Shown in pieces: positions 36,058 through 48,291 of a DNA stretch of 64,000 nt (positions are counted from its first letter, which is position 1; every line of letters starts with the position of its first letter). The notes below the pieces were generated by a model. The model was given only the letters and a program-made list of their open reading frames with translations, had not been told where the DNA came from and did not search any database. This stretch comes from Osmia lignaria lignaria. Its lineage: Eukaryota > Arthropoda > Insecta > Hymenoptera > Megachilidae. The stretch lies in contig NW_027478159.1 in NCBI RefSeq assembly GCF_051020975.1, positions 7,952,501 through 8,016,500 on the forward strand, in the 5' to 3' direction. Position numbers and translations under genes: made by a program.

Positions 36058-37989
36058 CGAAGCTAGCTATGGCAAAATGTTAAGAGACCTTTTTTGTAGA
36101 GAATTACGTTTCCTACAATTTATGTTCTATGATATTTTTTGATCAGAAGCGTAGTTTTCGAGATATATCGAGATATTTAAAAGTTCCGAAGCCGCACCAA
36201 CATAATAGAGATACAGAAACACCGTGGCCCCTTTCTTTGAGATAACTCTGCACTATTGCGATCTGCAAATGCCACTTCCAGCTTAGCTGTGCAGAGGAAG
36301 AACAACAAGAAGAAGAAATATCTCGAAATATGTCCGTCAGGCCAGTTCCTTTGAGCTGAATCGGCAAATATCTCGGAAACGAAGCGAGCTATGGCAAAAT
36401 GTTAAGAGACGTTTTTTGTAGAGAATTATGTTTCCTACAATTTAAGTTCTATGATATTTTTTGATCAGAAGCGTAGTTTTCGAGATATATCGAGATATTT
36501 AAAAGTTCCGAAGCCGCACCAACATAATAGGGATACAGAAACACCGTGGCCCCTTTCTTTGAGATAACTCTGCACTAGTGCGAGCTGCAAATGCCACTTC
36601 CAGCTTAGCTGTGCAGAGGAAGAACAACAAGAAGAAGAAATATCTCGAAATATGTCCGTCCGGCCCCTTCCCTTGAGATATATCTGCAAATATCTCGGAA
36701 ACGAAGCGAGCTATGGCAAAATGTTAAGAGACCTTTTTTGTAGAGAATTATGTTTCCTACAATTTATGTTCTATGATATTTTTTGATCAGAAGCGTAGTT
36801 TTCGAGATATATCGAGATATTTAAAAGTTCCAAAGCCGCACCAACATAATAGAGATACAGAAACACCGTGGCCCCTTTCTTTGAGATAACTCTGCACTAG
36901 TGCGAGCCGCAAATGCCACTTCCAGCTTAGCTGTGCAGAAGAAGAACAACAAGAAGAAGAAATATCTCGAAATATGTCCGTCAGGCCCCTTCCCTTGAGA
37001 TATATCTGCAAATATCTCGGAAACGAAGCGAGGTATGGCAAAATGTTAAGAGACCTTTTTTGTAGAGAATTATGTTTCCTACAATTTATGTTCTATGATA
37101 TTTTTTGATCAGAAGCGTAGTTTTTGAGATATATCGAGATATTTAAAAGTTCCGAAGCCGCACCAACATAATAGGGATACAGAAATACCGTGGCCCCTTT
37201 CTTTGAGATAACTCTGCACTAGTGCGAGCCGCAAATGCCACTTCCAGCTTAGCTGTGCAGAAGAAGAACAACAAGAAGAAGAAATATCTCGAAATATGTC
37301 CGTCAGGCCCCTTCCCTTGAGATAAATCTGCAAATATCTCGGAAACGAAGCGAGCTATGGCAAAATGTTAAGAGACCTTTTTTGTAGAGAATTAAGTTTC
37401 CTACTTTTTATCTTCTATGATATTTTTTGATCAGATGCGTAGTTCTCGAGATATATCAAGATATTTAAAAGTTCCGAAGCCGCACCAACATAATAGAGAT
37501 ACAGAAACACCGTGGCCCCTTTCTTTGAGATAACTCTGCACTATTGCGAGCTGTAAATGCCACTTCCAGCTTAGCTGTGCAGAAGAAGAACAACAAGAAG
37601 AAGAAATATCTCGAAATATGTCCGTCAGGCCCCTTCCCTTGAGATATATCTGCAAATATCTCGGAAACGAAGCGAGCTATGGCAAAATGTTAAGAGACCT
37701 TTTTTGTAGAGAATTATGTTTCCTACAATTTATATTCTATGATATTTTTTGATCAGAAGCGTAGTTTTCGAGATACATCGAGATATTTAAAAGTTCCGAA
37801 GCCGCAACAACATAATAGAGATACAGAAACACCGTGGCCCCTTTCTTTGAGATAACTCTGCACTAGTGCGAGCCGCAAATGCCACTTCCAGCTTAGCGGT
37901 GCAGAAGAAGAACAACAAGAAGAAGAAATATCTCGAAATATGTCCGTCAGGCCCCTTCCCTTGAGATAAATCTGCAAATATCTCGGAAA
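36058..37989 (+). repeat. Six-monomer higher-order unit (a-b-c-d-e-f), m113-m118
   Basis: Six distinguishable monomers occur in order. a has GCGATCTGC and AATCGGC. b has TTTAAGTTC and CCGTCCGG. c has GTTCCAAAGCC and ends at GAGGTATGG. d has AGGGATACAGAAATACC. e has TATCTTCTATG. f has TATATTCTATG and GATACATCGAG. The same six types recur in a derived order in the next 3.2 kb, so this 1932-bp set behaves as a higher-order repeat. Confidence 0.8.
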
Positions 37990-38310
37990 CGAAGCGAGCT
38001 ATGGCAAAATGTTAAGAGACCTTTTTTGTAGAGAATTAAGTTTCCTACTTTTTATGTTCTATGATATTTTTGATCAGATGCGTAGTTCTCGAGATATATC
38101 AAGATATTTAAAAGTTCCGAAGCCGCACCAACATAATAGAGATACAGAAACACCGTGGCCCCTTTCTTTGAGATAACTCTGCACTATTGCGATCTGCAAA
38201 TGCCACTTCCAGCTTAGCTGTGCAGAGGAAGAACAACAAGAAGAAGAAATATCTCGAAATATGTCCGTCAGGCCAGTTCCTTTGAGCTGAATCGGCAAAT
38301 ATCTCGGAAA
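37990..38310 (+). repeat. Short monomer m119, 321 bp (1-bp deletion)
   Basis: The T-run before GATCAGATGCG is one T shorter than usual (near 38064-38070), so the monomer is 321 bp. The related a-type monomers m100 and m113 do not share this exact loss. Confidence 0.9.
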
Positions 38311-38954
38311 CGAAGCGAGCTATGGCAAAATGTTAAGAGACGTTTTTTGTAGAGAATTATGTTTCCTACAATTTAAGTTCTATGATATTTTTTGATCAGA
38401 AGCGTAGTTTTCGAGATATATCGAGATATTTAAAAGTTCCGAAGCCGCACCAACATAATAGGGATACAGAAACACCGTGGCCCCTTTCTTTGAGATAACT
38501 CTGCACTAGTGCGAGCTGCAAATGCCACTTCCAGCTTAGCTGTGCAGAGGAAGAACAACAAGAAGAAGAAATATCTCGAAATATGTCCGTCCGGCCCCTT
38601 CCCTTGAGATATATCTGCAAATATCTCGGAAACGAAGCGAGCTATGGCAAAATGTTAAGAGACGTTTTTTGTAGAGAATTATGTTTCCTACAATTTAAGT
38701 TCTATGATATTTTTTGATCAGAAGCGTAGTTTTCGAGATATATCGAGATATTTAAAAGTTCCGAAGCCGCACCAACATAATAGGGATACAGAAACACCGT
38801 GGCCCCTTTCTTTGAGATAACTCTGCACTAGTGCGAGCTGCAAATGCCACTTCCAGCTTAGCTGTGCAGAGGAAGAACAACAAGAAGAAGAAATATCTCG
38901 AAATATGTCCGTCCGGCCCCTTCCCTTGAGATATATCTGCAAATATCTCGGAAA
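38311..38954 (+). repeat. Apparently perfect single-monomer duplication
   Basis: Monomers m120 and m121 read the same at every position I compared, including the rare TTTAAGTTC, AGGGATAC, CTAGTGCGAGCTG and CCGTCCGG. Identity is lost only outside the pair: AATCGGC upstream of the first against AATCTGC upstream of the second, and GACG against GACC after the second. Confidence 0.85.
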
Positions 38955-41208
38955 CGAAGCGAGCTATGGCAAAATGTTAAGAGACCTTTTTTGTAGAGAA
39001 TTATGTTTCCTACAATTTATGTTCTATGATATTTTTTGATCAGAAGCGTAGTTTTCGAGATATATCGAGATATTTAAAAGTTCCAAAGCCGCACCAACAT
39101 AATAGAGATACAGAAACACCGTGGCCCCTTTCTTTGAGATAACTCTGCACTAGTGCGAGCCGCAAATGCCACTTCCAGCTTAGCTGTGCAGAAGAAGAAC
39201 AACAAGAAGAAGAAATATCTCGAAATATGTCCGTCAGGCCCCTTCCCTTGAGATATATCTGCAAATATCTCGGAAACGAAGCGAGGTATGGCAAAATGTT
39301 AAGAGACCTTTTTTGTAGAGAATTATGTTTCCTACAATTTATGTTCTATGATATTTTTTGATCAGAAGCGTAGTTTTCGAGATATATCGAGATATTTAAA
39401 AGTTCCGAAGCCGCACCAACATAATAGGGATACAGAAATACCGTGGCCCCTTTCTTTGAGATAACTCTGCACTAGTGCGAGCCGCAAATGCCACTTCCAG
39501 CTTAGCTGTGCAGAAGAAGAACAACAAGAAGAAGAAATATCTCGAAATATGTCCGTCAGGCCCCTTCCCTTGAGATATATCTGCAAATATCTCGGAAACG
39601 AAGCGAGCTATGGCAAAATGTTAAGAGACCTTTTTTGTAGAGAATTAAGTTTCCTACTTTTTATCTTCTATGATATTTTTTGATCAGATGCGTAGTTCTC
39701 GAGATATATCAAGATATTTAAAAGTTCCGAAGCCGCACCAACATAATAGAGATACAGAAACACCGTGGCCCCTTTCTTTGAGATAACTCTGCACTAGTGC
39801 GAGCTGCAAATGCCACTTCCAGCTTAGCTGTGCAGAGGAAGAACAACAAGAAGAAGAAATATCTCGAAATATGTCCGTCCGGCCCCTTCCCTTGAGATAT
39901 ATCTGCAAATATCTCGGAAACGAAGCGAGCTATGGCAAAATGTTAAGAGACCTTTTTTGTAGAGAATTATGTTTCCTACAATCTATGTTCTATGATATTT
40001 TTTGATCAGAAGCGTAGTTTTCGAGATATATCGAGATATTTAAAAGTTCCAAAGCCGCACCAACATAATAGAGATACAGAAACACCGTGGCCCCTTTCTT
40101 TGAGATAACTCTGCACTAGTGCGAGCCGCAAATGCCACTTCCAGCTTAGCTGTGCAGAAGAAGAACAACAAGAAGAAGAAATATCTCGAAATATGTCCGT
40201 CAGGCCCCTTCCCTTGAGATATATCTGCAAATATCTCGGAAACGAAGCGAGGTATGGCAAAATGTTAAGAGACCTTTTTTGTAGAGAATTATGTTTCCTA
40301 CAATTTATGTTCTACGATATTTTTTTATCAGAAGCGTAGTTTTCGAGATATATCGAGATATTTAAAAGTTCCGAAGCCGCACCAACATAATAGGGATACA
40401 GAAATACCGTGGCCCCTTTCTTTGAGATAACTCTGCACTAGTGCGAGCCGCAAATGCCACTTCCAGCTTAGCTGTGCAGAAGAAGAACAACAAGAAGAAG
40501 AAATATCTCGAAATATGTCCGTCAGGCCCCTTCCCTTGAGATAAATCTGCAAATATCTCGGAAACGAAGCGAGCTATGGCAAAATGTTAAGAGACCTTTT
40601 TTGTAGAGAATTAAGTTTCCTACTTTTTATCTTCTATGATATTTTTTGATCAGATGCGTAGTTCTCGAGATATATCAAGATATTTAAAAGTTCCGAAGCC
40701 GCACCAACATAATAGAGATACAGAAACACCGTGGCCCCTTTCTTTGAGATAACTCTGCACTATTGCGAGCTGTAAATGCCACTTCCAGCTTAGCTGTGCA
40801 GAAGAAGAACAACAAGAAGAAGAAATATCTCGAAATATGTCCGTCAGGCCCCTTCCCTTGAGATATATCTGCAAATATCTCGGAAACGAAGCGAGCTATG
40901 GCAAAATGATAAGAGACCTTGTTTGTAGAGAATTATGTTTCCTACAATTTATATTCTATGATATTTTTTGATCAGAAGCGTAGTTTTCGAGATACATCAA
41001 GATATTTAAAAGTTCCGAAGCCGCACCAACATAATAGAGATACAGAAACACCGTGGCCCCTTTCTTTGAGATAACTCTGCACTATTGCGAGCTGTAAATG
41101 CCACTTCCAGCTTAGCTGTGCAGAAGAAGAACAACAAGCAGAAGAAATATCTCGAAATATGTCCGTCAGGCCCCATCCCTTGAGATATATCTGCAAATAT
41201 CTCGGAAA

Positions 41209-43140
41209 CGAAGCGAGCTATGGCAAAATGTTAAGAGACCTTTTTTGTAGAGAATTATGTTTCCTACAATTTATGATCTATGATATTTTTTGATCAGAAG
41301 CGTAGTTTTCGAGATACATCGAGATATTTAAAAGTTCCGAAGCCGCACCAACATAATAGAGATACAGAAACACCGTGGCCCCTTTCTTTGAGATAACTCT
41401 GCACTAGTGCGAGCCGCAAATGCCACTTCCAGCTTAGCTGTGCAGAAGAAGAACAACAAGAAGAAGAAATATCTCGAAATATGTCCGTCAGGCCAGTTCC
41501 TTTGAGATGAATCTGCAAATATCTCGGAAACGAAGCGAGCTATGGCAACATGTTAAGAGACGTTTTTTATAGAGAATTATGTTTCCTACAATTTATGTTC
41601 TATGATATTTTTTGATCAGAAGCGTAGTTTTCGAGATACATCGAGATATTTAAAAGTTCCGAAGCCGCACCAACATAATAGAGATACAGAAACAGCGTGG
41701 CCCCTTTCTTTGAGATAACTCTGCACTAGTGCGAGCCGCAAATGCCACTTCCAGCTTAGCTGTGCAGAGGAAGAACAACAAGAAGAAGAAATATCTCGAA
41801 ATATGTCCGTCAGGCCAGTTCCTTTGAGCTGAATCTGCAAATATCTCGGAAACGAAGCGAGCTATCGCAAAATGTTAAGAGACGTTTTTTGTAGAGAATT
41901 ATGTTTCCTACAATTTATGTTCTATGATATTTTTTGGTCAGAAGCGTAGTTTTCGAGATATATCGAGATATTTAAAAGTTCAGAAGCCGCACCAACATAA
42001 TAGGGATACAGAAACACCGTGGCCCCTTTCTTTGAGATAACTCTGCACTAGTGCGAGCCGCAAATGCCACTTCCAGCTTAGCTGTGCAGAAGAAGAACAA
42101 CAAGAAGAAGAAATATCTCGAAATATGTCCGTCAGGCCCCTTCCCTTGAGATAAATCTGCAAATATCTCGGAAACGAAGCGAGCTATGGCAAAATGTTAA
42201 GAGACCTTTTTTGTAGAGAATTAAGTTTCCTACTTTTTATGTTCTATGATATTTTTTGATCAGATGCGTAGTTCTCGAGATATATCAAGATATTTAAAAG
42301 TTCCGAAGCCGCACCAACATAATAGAGATACAGAAACGCCGTGGCCCCTTTCTTTGAGATAACTCTGCACTATTGCGAGCTGCAAATGCCACTTCCAGCT
42401 TAGCTGTGCAGAGGAAGAACAACAAGAAGAAGAAATATCTCGAAATATGTCCGTCAGGCCAGTTCCTTTGAGATGAATCTGCAAATATCTCGGAAACGAA
42501 GCGAGCTATGGCAAAATGTTAAGAGACGTTTTTAATAGAGAATTATGTTTCCTACAATTTATGTTCTATGATATTTTTTGATCAGAAGCGTAGTTTTCGA
42601 GATACATCGAGATATTTAAAAGTTCCGAAGCCGCACCAACATAATAGAGATACAGAAACACCGTGGCCCCTTTCTTTGAGATAACTCTGCACTAGTGCGA
42701 GCCGCAAATGCCACTTCCAGCTTAGCTGTGCAGAAGATGAACAACAAGAAGAAGAAATATCTCGAAATATGTCCGTCAGGCCAGTTCCTTTGAGATGAAT
42801 CTGCAAATATCTCGGAAACGAAGCGAGCTATGGCAACATGTTAAGAGACGTTTTTTATAGAGAATTATGTTTCCTACAATTTATGTTCTATGATATTTTT
42901 TGATCAGAAGCGTAGTTTTCGAGATACATCGAGATATTTAAAAGTTCCGAAGCCGCACCAACATAATAGGGATACAGAAACACCGTGGCCCCTTTCTTTG
43001 AGATAACTCTGCACTAGTGCGAGCCGCAAATGCCACTTCCAGCTTAGCTGTGCAGAAGAAGAACAACAAGAAGAAGAAATATCTCGAAATATGTCCGTCA
43101 GGCCCCTTCCCTTGAGATAAATCTGCAAATATCTCGGAAA
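41209..43140 (+). repeat. Monomers m129-m134, precursors of the four-monomer units
   Basis: Most carry GATACATCGAG. m129 has TATGATCTATG. m129 and m133 have TTGAGATGAATC. m130 has ACAGCGTGG. m131 has TTTGGTCAG and GTTCAGAAGCC, and opens with CTATCGC. m132 is the p type (AAACGCCGTGG). GGCAACATG near 41545 and 42834, with TTTTTTATAGAG after it, marks m130 and m134. Confidence 0.75.
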
Positions 43141-44428
43141 CGAAGCGAGCTATGGCAAAATGTTAAGAGACCTTTTTTGTAGAGAATTAAGTTTCCTACT
43201 TTTTATGTTCTATGATATTTTTTGATCAGATGCGTAGTTCTCGAGATATATCAAGATATTTAAAAGTTCCGAAGCCGCACCAACATAATAGAGATACAGA
43301 AACGCCGTGGCCCCTTTCTTTGAGATAACTCTGCACTATTGCGAGCTGCAAATGCCACTTCCAGCTTAGCTGTGCAGAGGAAGAACAACAAGAAGAAGAA
43401 ATATCTCGAAATATGTCCGTCAGGCCAGTTCCTTTGAGATGAATCTGCAAATATCTCGGAAACGAAGCGAGCTATGGCAAAATGTTAAGAGACGTTTTTT
43501 ATAGAGAATTATGTTTCCTACAATTTATGTTCTATGATATTTTTTGATCAGAAGCGTAGTTTTCGAGATACATCGAGATATTTAAAAGTTCCGAAGCCGC
43601 ACCAACATAATAGAGATACAGAAACAGCGTGGCCCCTTTCTTTGAGATAACTCTGCACTAGTGCGAGCCGCAAATGCCACTTCCAGCTTAGCTGTGCAGA
43701 AGAAGAACAACAAGAAGAAGAAATATCTCGAAATATGTCCGTCAGGCCCCTTCCCTTGAGATATATCTGCAAATATCTCGGAAACGAAGCGAGCTATGGC
43801 AAAATGTTAAGAGACCTTTTTTGTAGAGAATTATGTTTCCTACAATTTATGTTCTATGATATTTTTTGATCAGAAGCGTAGTTTTCGAGATACATCGAGA
43901 TATTTAAAAGTTCCGAAGCCGCACCAACATAATAGGGATACAGAAACACCGTGGCCCCTTTCTTTGAGATAACTCTGCACTAGTGCGAGCCGCAAATGCC
44001 ACTTCCAGCTTAGCTGTGCAGAAGAAGAACAACAAGAAGAAGAAATATCTCGAAATATGTCCGTCAGGCCCCTTCCCTTGAGATAAATCTGCAAATATCT
44101 CGGAAACGAAGCGAGCTATGGCAAAATGTTAAGAGACCTTTTTTGTAGAGAATTAAGCTTCCTACTTTTTATCTTCTATGATATTTTTTGATCAGATGCG
44201 TAGTTCTCGAAATATATCAAGATATTTAAAAGTTCCGAAGCCGCACCAACATAATAGAGATACAGAAACACCGTGGCCCCTCTCTTTGAGATAACTCTGC
44301 ACTATTGCGAGCTGGAAATGCCACTTCCAGTTTAGCTGTGCAGAAGAAGAACAACAAGAAGAAGAAATATTTCGAAATATGTCCGTCAGGCCCCTTCCCT
44401 TGAGATATATCTGCAAATATCTCGGAAA
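43141..44428 (+). repeat. Four-monomer unit p-q-r-s, first copy (1288 bp)
   Basis: p has AAACGCCGTGG and TTGAGATGAATC. q has TTTTTTATAGAG and ACAGCGTGG. r has GATACATCGAG and AGGGATAC. s has TTAAGCTTCC, CTCGAAATATATC, CCTCTCTTTG, GCTGGAAATG with CCAGTTTAGC, and GAAATATTTCG. The next 1288 bp repeat it with no difference that I can see. Confidence 0.9.
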
Positions 44429-45716
44429 CGAAGCGAGCTATGGCAAAATGTTAAGAGACCTTTTTTGTAGAGAATTAAGTTTCCTACTTTTTATGTTCTA
44501 TGATATTTTTTGATCAGATGCGTAGTTCTCGAGATATATCAAGATATTTAAAAGTTCCGAAGCCGCACCAACATAATAGAGATACAGAAACGCCGTGGCC
44601 CCTTTCTTTGAGATAACTCTGCACTATTGCGAGCTGCAAATGCCACTTCCAGCTTAGCTGTGCAGAGGAAGAACAACAAGAAGAAGAAATATCTCGAAAT
44701 ATGTCCGTCAGGCCAGTTCCTTTGAGATGAATCTGCAAATATCTCGGAAACGAAGCGAGCTATGGCAAAATGTTAAGAGACGTTTTTTATAGAGAATTAT
44801 GTTTCCTACAATTTATGTTCTATGATATTTTTTGATCAGAAGCGTAGTTTTCGAGATACATCGAGATATTTAAAAGTTCCGAAGCCGCACCAACATAATA
44901 GAGATACAGAAACAGCGTGGCCCCTTTCTTTGAGATAACTCTGCACTAGTGCGAGCCGCAAATGCCACTTCCAGCTTAGCTGTGCAGAAGAAGAACAACA
45001 AGAAGAAGAAATATCTCGAAATATGTCCGTCAGGCCCCTTCCCTTGAGATATATCTGCAAATATCTCGGAAACGAAGCGAGCTATGGCAAAATGTTAAGA
45101 GACCTTTTTTGTAGAGAATTATGTTTCCTACAATTTATGTTCTATGATATTTTTTGATCAGAAGCGTAGTTTTCGAGATACATCGAGATATTTAAAAGTT
45201 CCGAAGCCGCACCAACATAATAGGGATACAGAAACACCGTGGCCCCTTTCTTTGAGATAACTCTGCACTAGTGCGAGCCGCAAATGCCACTTCCAGCTTA
45301 GCTGTGCAGAAGAAGAACAACAAGAAGAAGAAATATCTCGAAATATGTCCGTCAGGCCCCTTCCCTTGAGATAAATCTGCAAATATCTCGGAAACGAAGC
45401 GAGCTATGGCAAAATGTTAAGAGACCTTTTTTGTAGAGAATTAAGCTTCCTACTTTTTATCTTCTATGATATTTTTTGATCAGATGCGTAGTTCTCGAAA
45501 TATATCAAGATATTTAAAAGTTCCGAAGCCGCACCAACATAATAGAGATACAGAAACACCGTGGCCCCTCTCTTTGAGATAACTCTGCACTATTGCGAGC
45601 TGGAAATGCCACTTCCAGTTTAGCTGTGCAGAAGAAGAACAACAAGAAGAAGAAATATTTCGAAATATGTCCGTCAGGCCCCTTCCCTTGAGATATATCT
45701 GCAAATATCTCGGAAA
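44429..45716 (+). repeat. Four-monomer unit p-q-r-s, second copy (1288 bp)
   Basis: This is a tandem copy of 43141-44428. All diagnostic variants, including the rare GAAATATTTCG of the s monomer, are repeated. A diverged further copy occurs at 47648-48935, with CGTGATATT in r and GAAATATCTCG in s. Confidence 0.9.
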
Positions 45717-46037
45717 CGAAGCGAGCTATGGCAAAATGTTAAGAGACCTTTTTTGTAGAGAATTATGTTTCCTACAATTTATGTTCTATGGTATTTTTTG
45801 ATCAGAAGCGTAGTTTTCGAGATACATCGAGATATTTAAAAGTTCCGAAGCCGCACCAACATAATAGAGATACAGAAACACCGTGGCCCCTTTCTTTGAG
45901 ATAACTCTGCACTAGTGCGAGCCGCAAATGCCACTTCCAGCTTAGCTGTGCAGAGGAAGAACAACAAGAAGAAGAAATATCTCGAAATATGTCCGTCAGG
46001 CAGTTCCTTTGAGCTGAATCTGCAAATATCTCGGAAA
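45717..46037 (+). repeat. Short monomer m143, 321 bp (1-bp deletion)
   Basis: The tail reads GTCAGGCAGTTCC near 45995 where related monomers have GTCAGGCCAGTTCC. The same loss is in m153 and m157, so it is a single event spread by duplication. Confidence 0.93.
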
Positions 46038-47647
46038 CGAAGCGAGCTATGGCAAAATGTTAAGAGACGTTTTTTGTAGAGAATTATGTTTCCTACAATT
46101 TATGTTCTATGATATTTTTTGGTCAGAAGCGTAGTTTTCGAGATATATCGAGATATTTAAAAGTTCAGAAGCCGCACCAACATAATAGGGATACAGAAAC
46201 ACCGTGGCCCCTTTCTTTGAGATAACTCTGCACTATTGCGAGCTGTAAATGCCACTTCCAGCTTAGCTGTGCAGAAGAAGAACAACAAGAAGAAGAAATA
46301 TCTCGAAATATGTCCGTCAGGCCCCTTCCCTTGAGATATATCTGCAAATATCTCGGAAACGAAGCGAGCTATGGCAAAATGTTAAGAGACCTTTTTTGTA
46401 GAGAATTAAGTTTCCTACTTTTTATCCTCTATGATATTTTTTGATCAGATGCGTAGTTCTCCAGATATATCAAGATATTTAAAAGTTCCGAAGCCGCACC
46501 AACATAATAGAGATACAGAAACACCGTGGCCCCTTTCTTTGAGATACCTCTGCACTATTGCGAGCTGTAAATGCCACTTCCAGCTTAGCTGTGCAGAAGA
46601 AGAACAACAAGAAGAAGAAATATCTCGAAATATGTCCGTCAGGCCCCTTCCCTTGAGATAAATCTGCAAATATCTCGGAAACGAAGCGAGCTATGGCAAA
46701 ATGTTAAGAGACCTTTTTTGTAGAGAATTAAGTTTCCTACTTTTTACCTTCTATGATATTTTTTGATCAGATGCGTAGTTCTCGAGATATATCAAGATAT
46801 TTAAAAGTTCCGAAGCCGCACCAACATAATAGAGATACAGAAACACCGTGGCCCCTTTCTTTGAGATAACTCTGCACTATTGCGAGCTGTAAATGCCACT
46901 TCCAGCTTAGCTGTGCAGAAGAAGAACAACATGAAGAAGAAATATCTCGAAATATGTCCGTCAGGCCCCTTCCCTTGAGATATATCTGCAAATATCTCGG
47001 AAACGAAGCGAGCTATGGCAAAATGTTAAGAGACCTTTTTTGTAGAGAATTATGTTTCCTACAATTTATGTTCTATGGTATTTTTTGATCAGAAGCGTAG
47101 TTTTCGAGATACATCGAGATATTTAAAAGTTCCGAAGCCGCACCAACATAATAGAGATACAGAAACACCGTGGCCCCTTTCTTTGAGATAACTCTGCACT
47201 AGTGCGAGCCGCAAATGCCACTTCCAGCTTAGCTGTGCAGAAGAGGAACAACAAGAAGAAGAAATATCTCGAAATATGTCCGTCAGGCCCCTTCCCTTGA
47301 GATATATCTGCAAATATCTCGGAAACGAAGCGAGCTATGGCAAAATGTTAAGAGACCTTTTTTGTAGAGAATTAAGTTTCCTACTTTTTATGGTCTATGA
47401 TATTTTTTGATCAGATGCGTAGTTCTCGAGATATATCAAGATATTTAAAAGTTCCGAAGCCGCACCAACAAAATAGAGATACAGAAACACCGTTGCCCCT
47501 TTCTTTGAGATAACTCTGCACTAGTGCGAGCCGCAAATGCCACTTCCAGCTTAGCTGTGCAGAAGAAGAACAACAAGAAGAAGAAATATCTCGAAATATG
47601 TCCGTCAGGCCCCTTCCCTTGAGATAAATCTGCAAATATCTCGGAAA
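45717..47647 (+). repeat. Monomers t-u-v-w-x-y (m143-m148)
   Basis: t has CTATGGTATT and a 1-bp loss. u has TTTGGTCAG with GTTCAGAAGCC. v has TTCTCCAGATATATC and GAGATACCTC. w has TTTACCTTCTATG and CAACATGAAG. x has CTATGGTATT and GAAGAGGAAC. y has TTATGGTCTATG, CAACAAAATAG and CCGTTGCCCC. Together with p-q-r-s before it, this gives a ten-monomer series; t-u-v recurs at 50223-51187 and w at 52154-52475. Confidence 0.8.
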
Positions 47648-48291
47648 CGAAGCGAGCTATGGCAAAATGTTAAGAGACCTTTTTTGTAGAGAATTAAGTT
47701 TCCTACTTTTTATGTTCTATGATATTTTTTGATCAGATGCGTAGTTCTCGAGATATATCAAGATATTTAAAAGTTCCGAAGCCGCACCAACATAATAGAG
47801 ATACAGAAACGCCGTGGCCCCTTTCTTTGAGATAACTCTGCACTATTGCGAGCTGCAAATGCCACTTCCAGCTTAGCTGTGCAGAGGAAGAACAACAAGA
47901 AGAAGAAATATGTCGAAATATGTCCGTCAGGCCAGTTCCTTTGAGATGAATCTGCAAATATCTCGGAAACGAAGCGAGCTATGGCAAAATGTTAAGAGAC
48001 GTTTTTTATAGAGAATTATGTTTCCTACAATTTATGTTCTATGATATTTTTTGATCAGAAGCGTAGTTTTCGAGATACATCGAGATATTTAAAAGTTCCG
48101 AAGCCGCACCAACATAATAGAGATACAGAAACAGCGTGGCCCCTTTCTTTGAGATAACTCTGCACTAGTGCGAGCCGCAAATGCCACTTCCAGCTTAGCT
48201 GTGCAGAAGAAGAACAACAAGAAGAAGAAATATCTCGAAATATGTCCGTCAGGCCCCTTCCCTTGAGATATATCTGCAAATATCTCGGAAA
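47648..48291 (+). repeat. Monomers p and q, third occurrence
   Basis: m149 has the p markers AAACGCCGTGG and TTGAGATGAATC, with private GAAATATGTCG near 47906. m150 has the q markers TTTTTTATAGAG and ACAGCGTGG. They lead directly into the r'-s-t-u block. Confidence 0.85.

Larger units (their letters stand above)
37990..41208 (+). repeat. Expanded derivative of the six-monomer unit, m119-m128
   Basis: With the letters of 36058-37989, the order is a, b, b, c, d, e/b, c, d, e, f. The doubled b (38311-38954) is a single-monomer duplication. The e/b monomer at 39599-39920 has the TATCTTCTATG head of e and the CCGTCCGG tail of b, followed by a second c-d pair. Two in-register exchanges on an a-f unit explain this. 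Confidence 0.8.
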
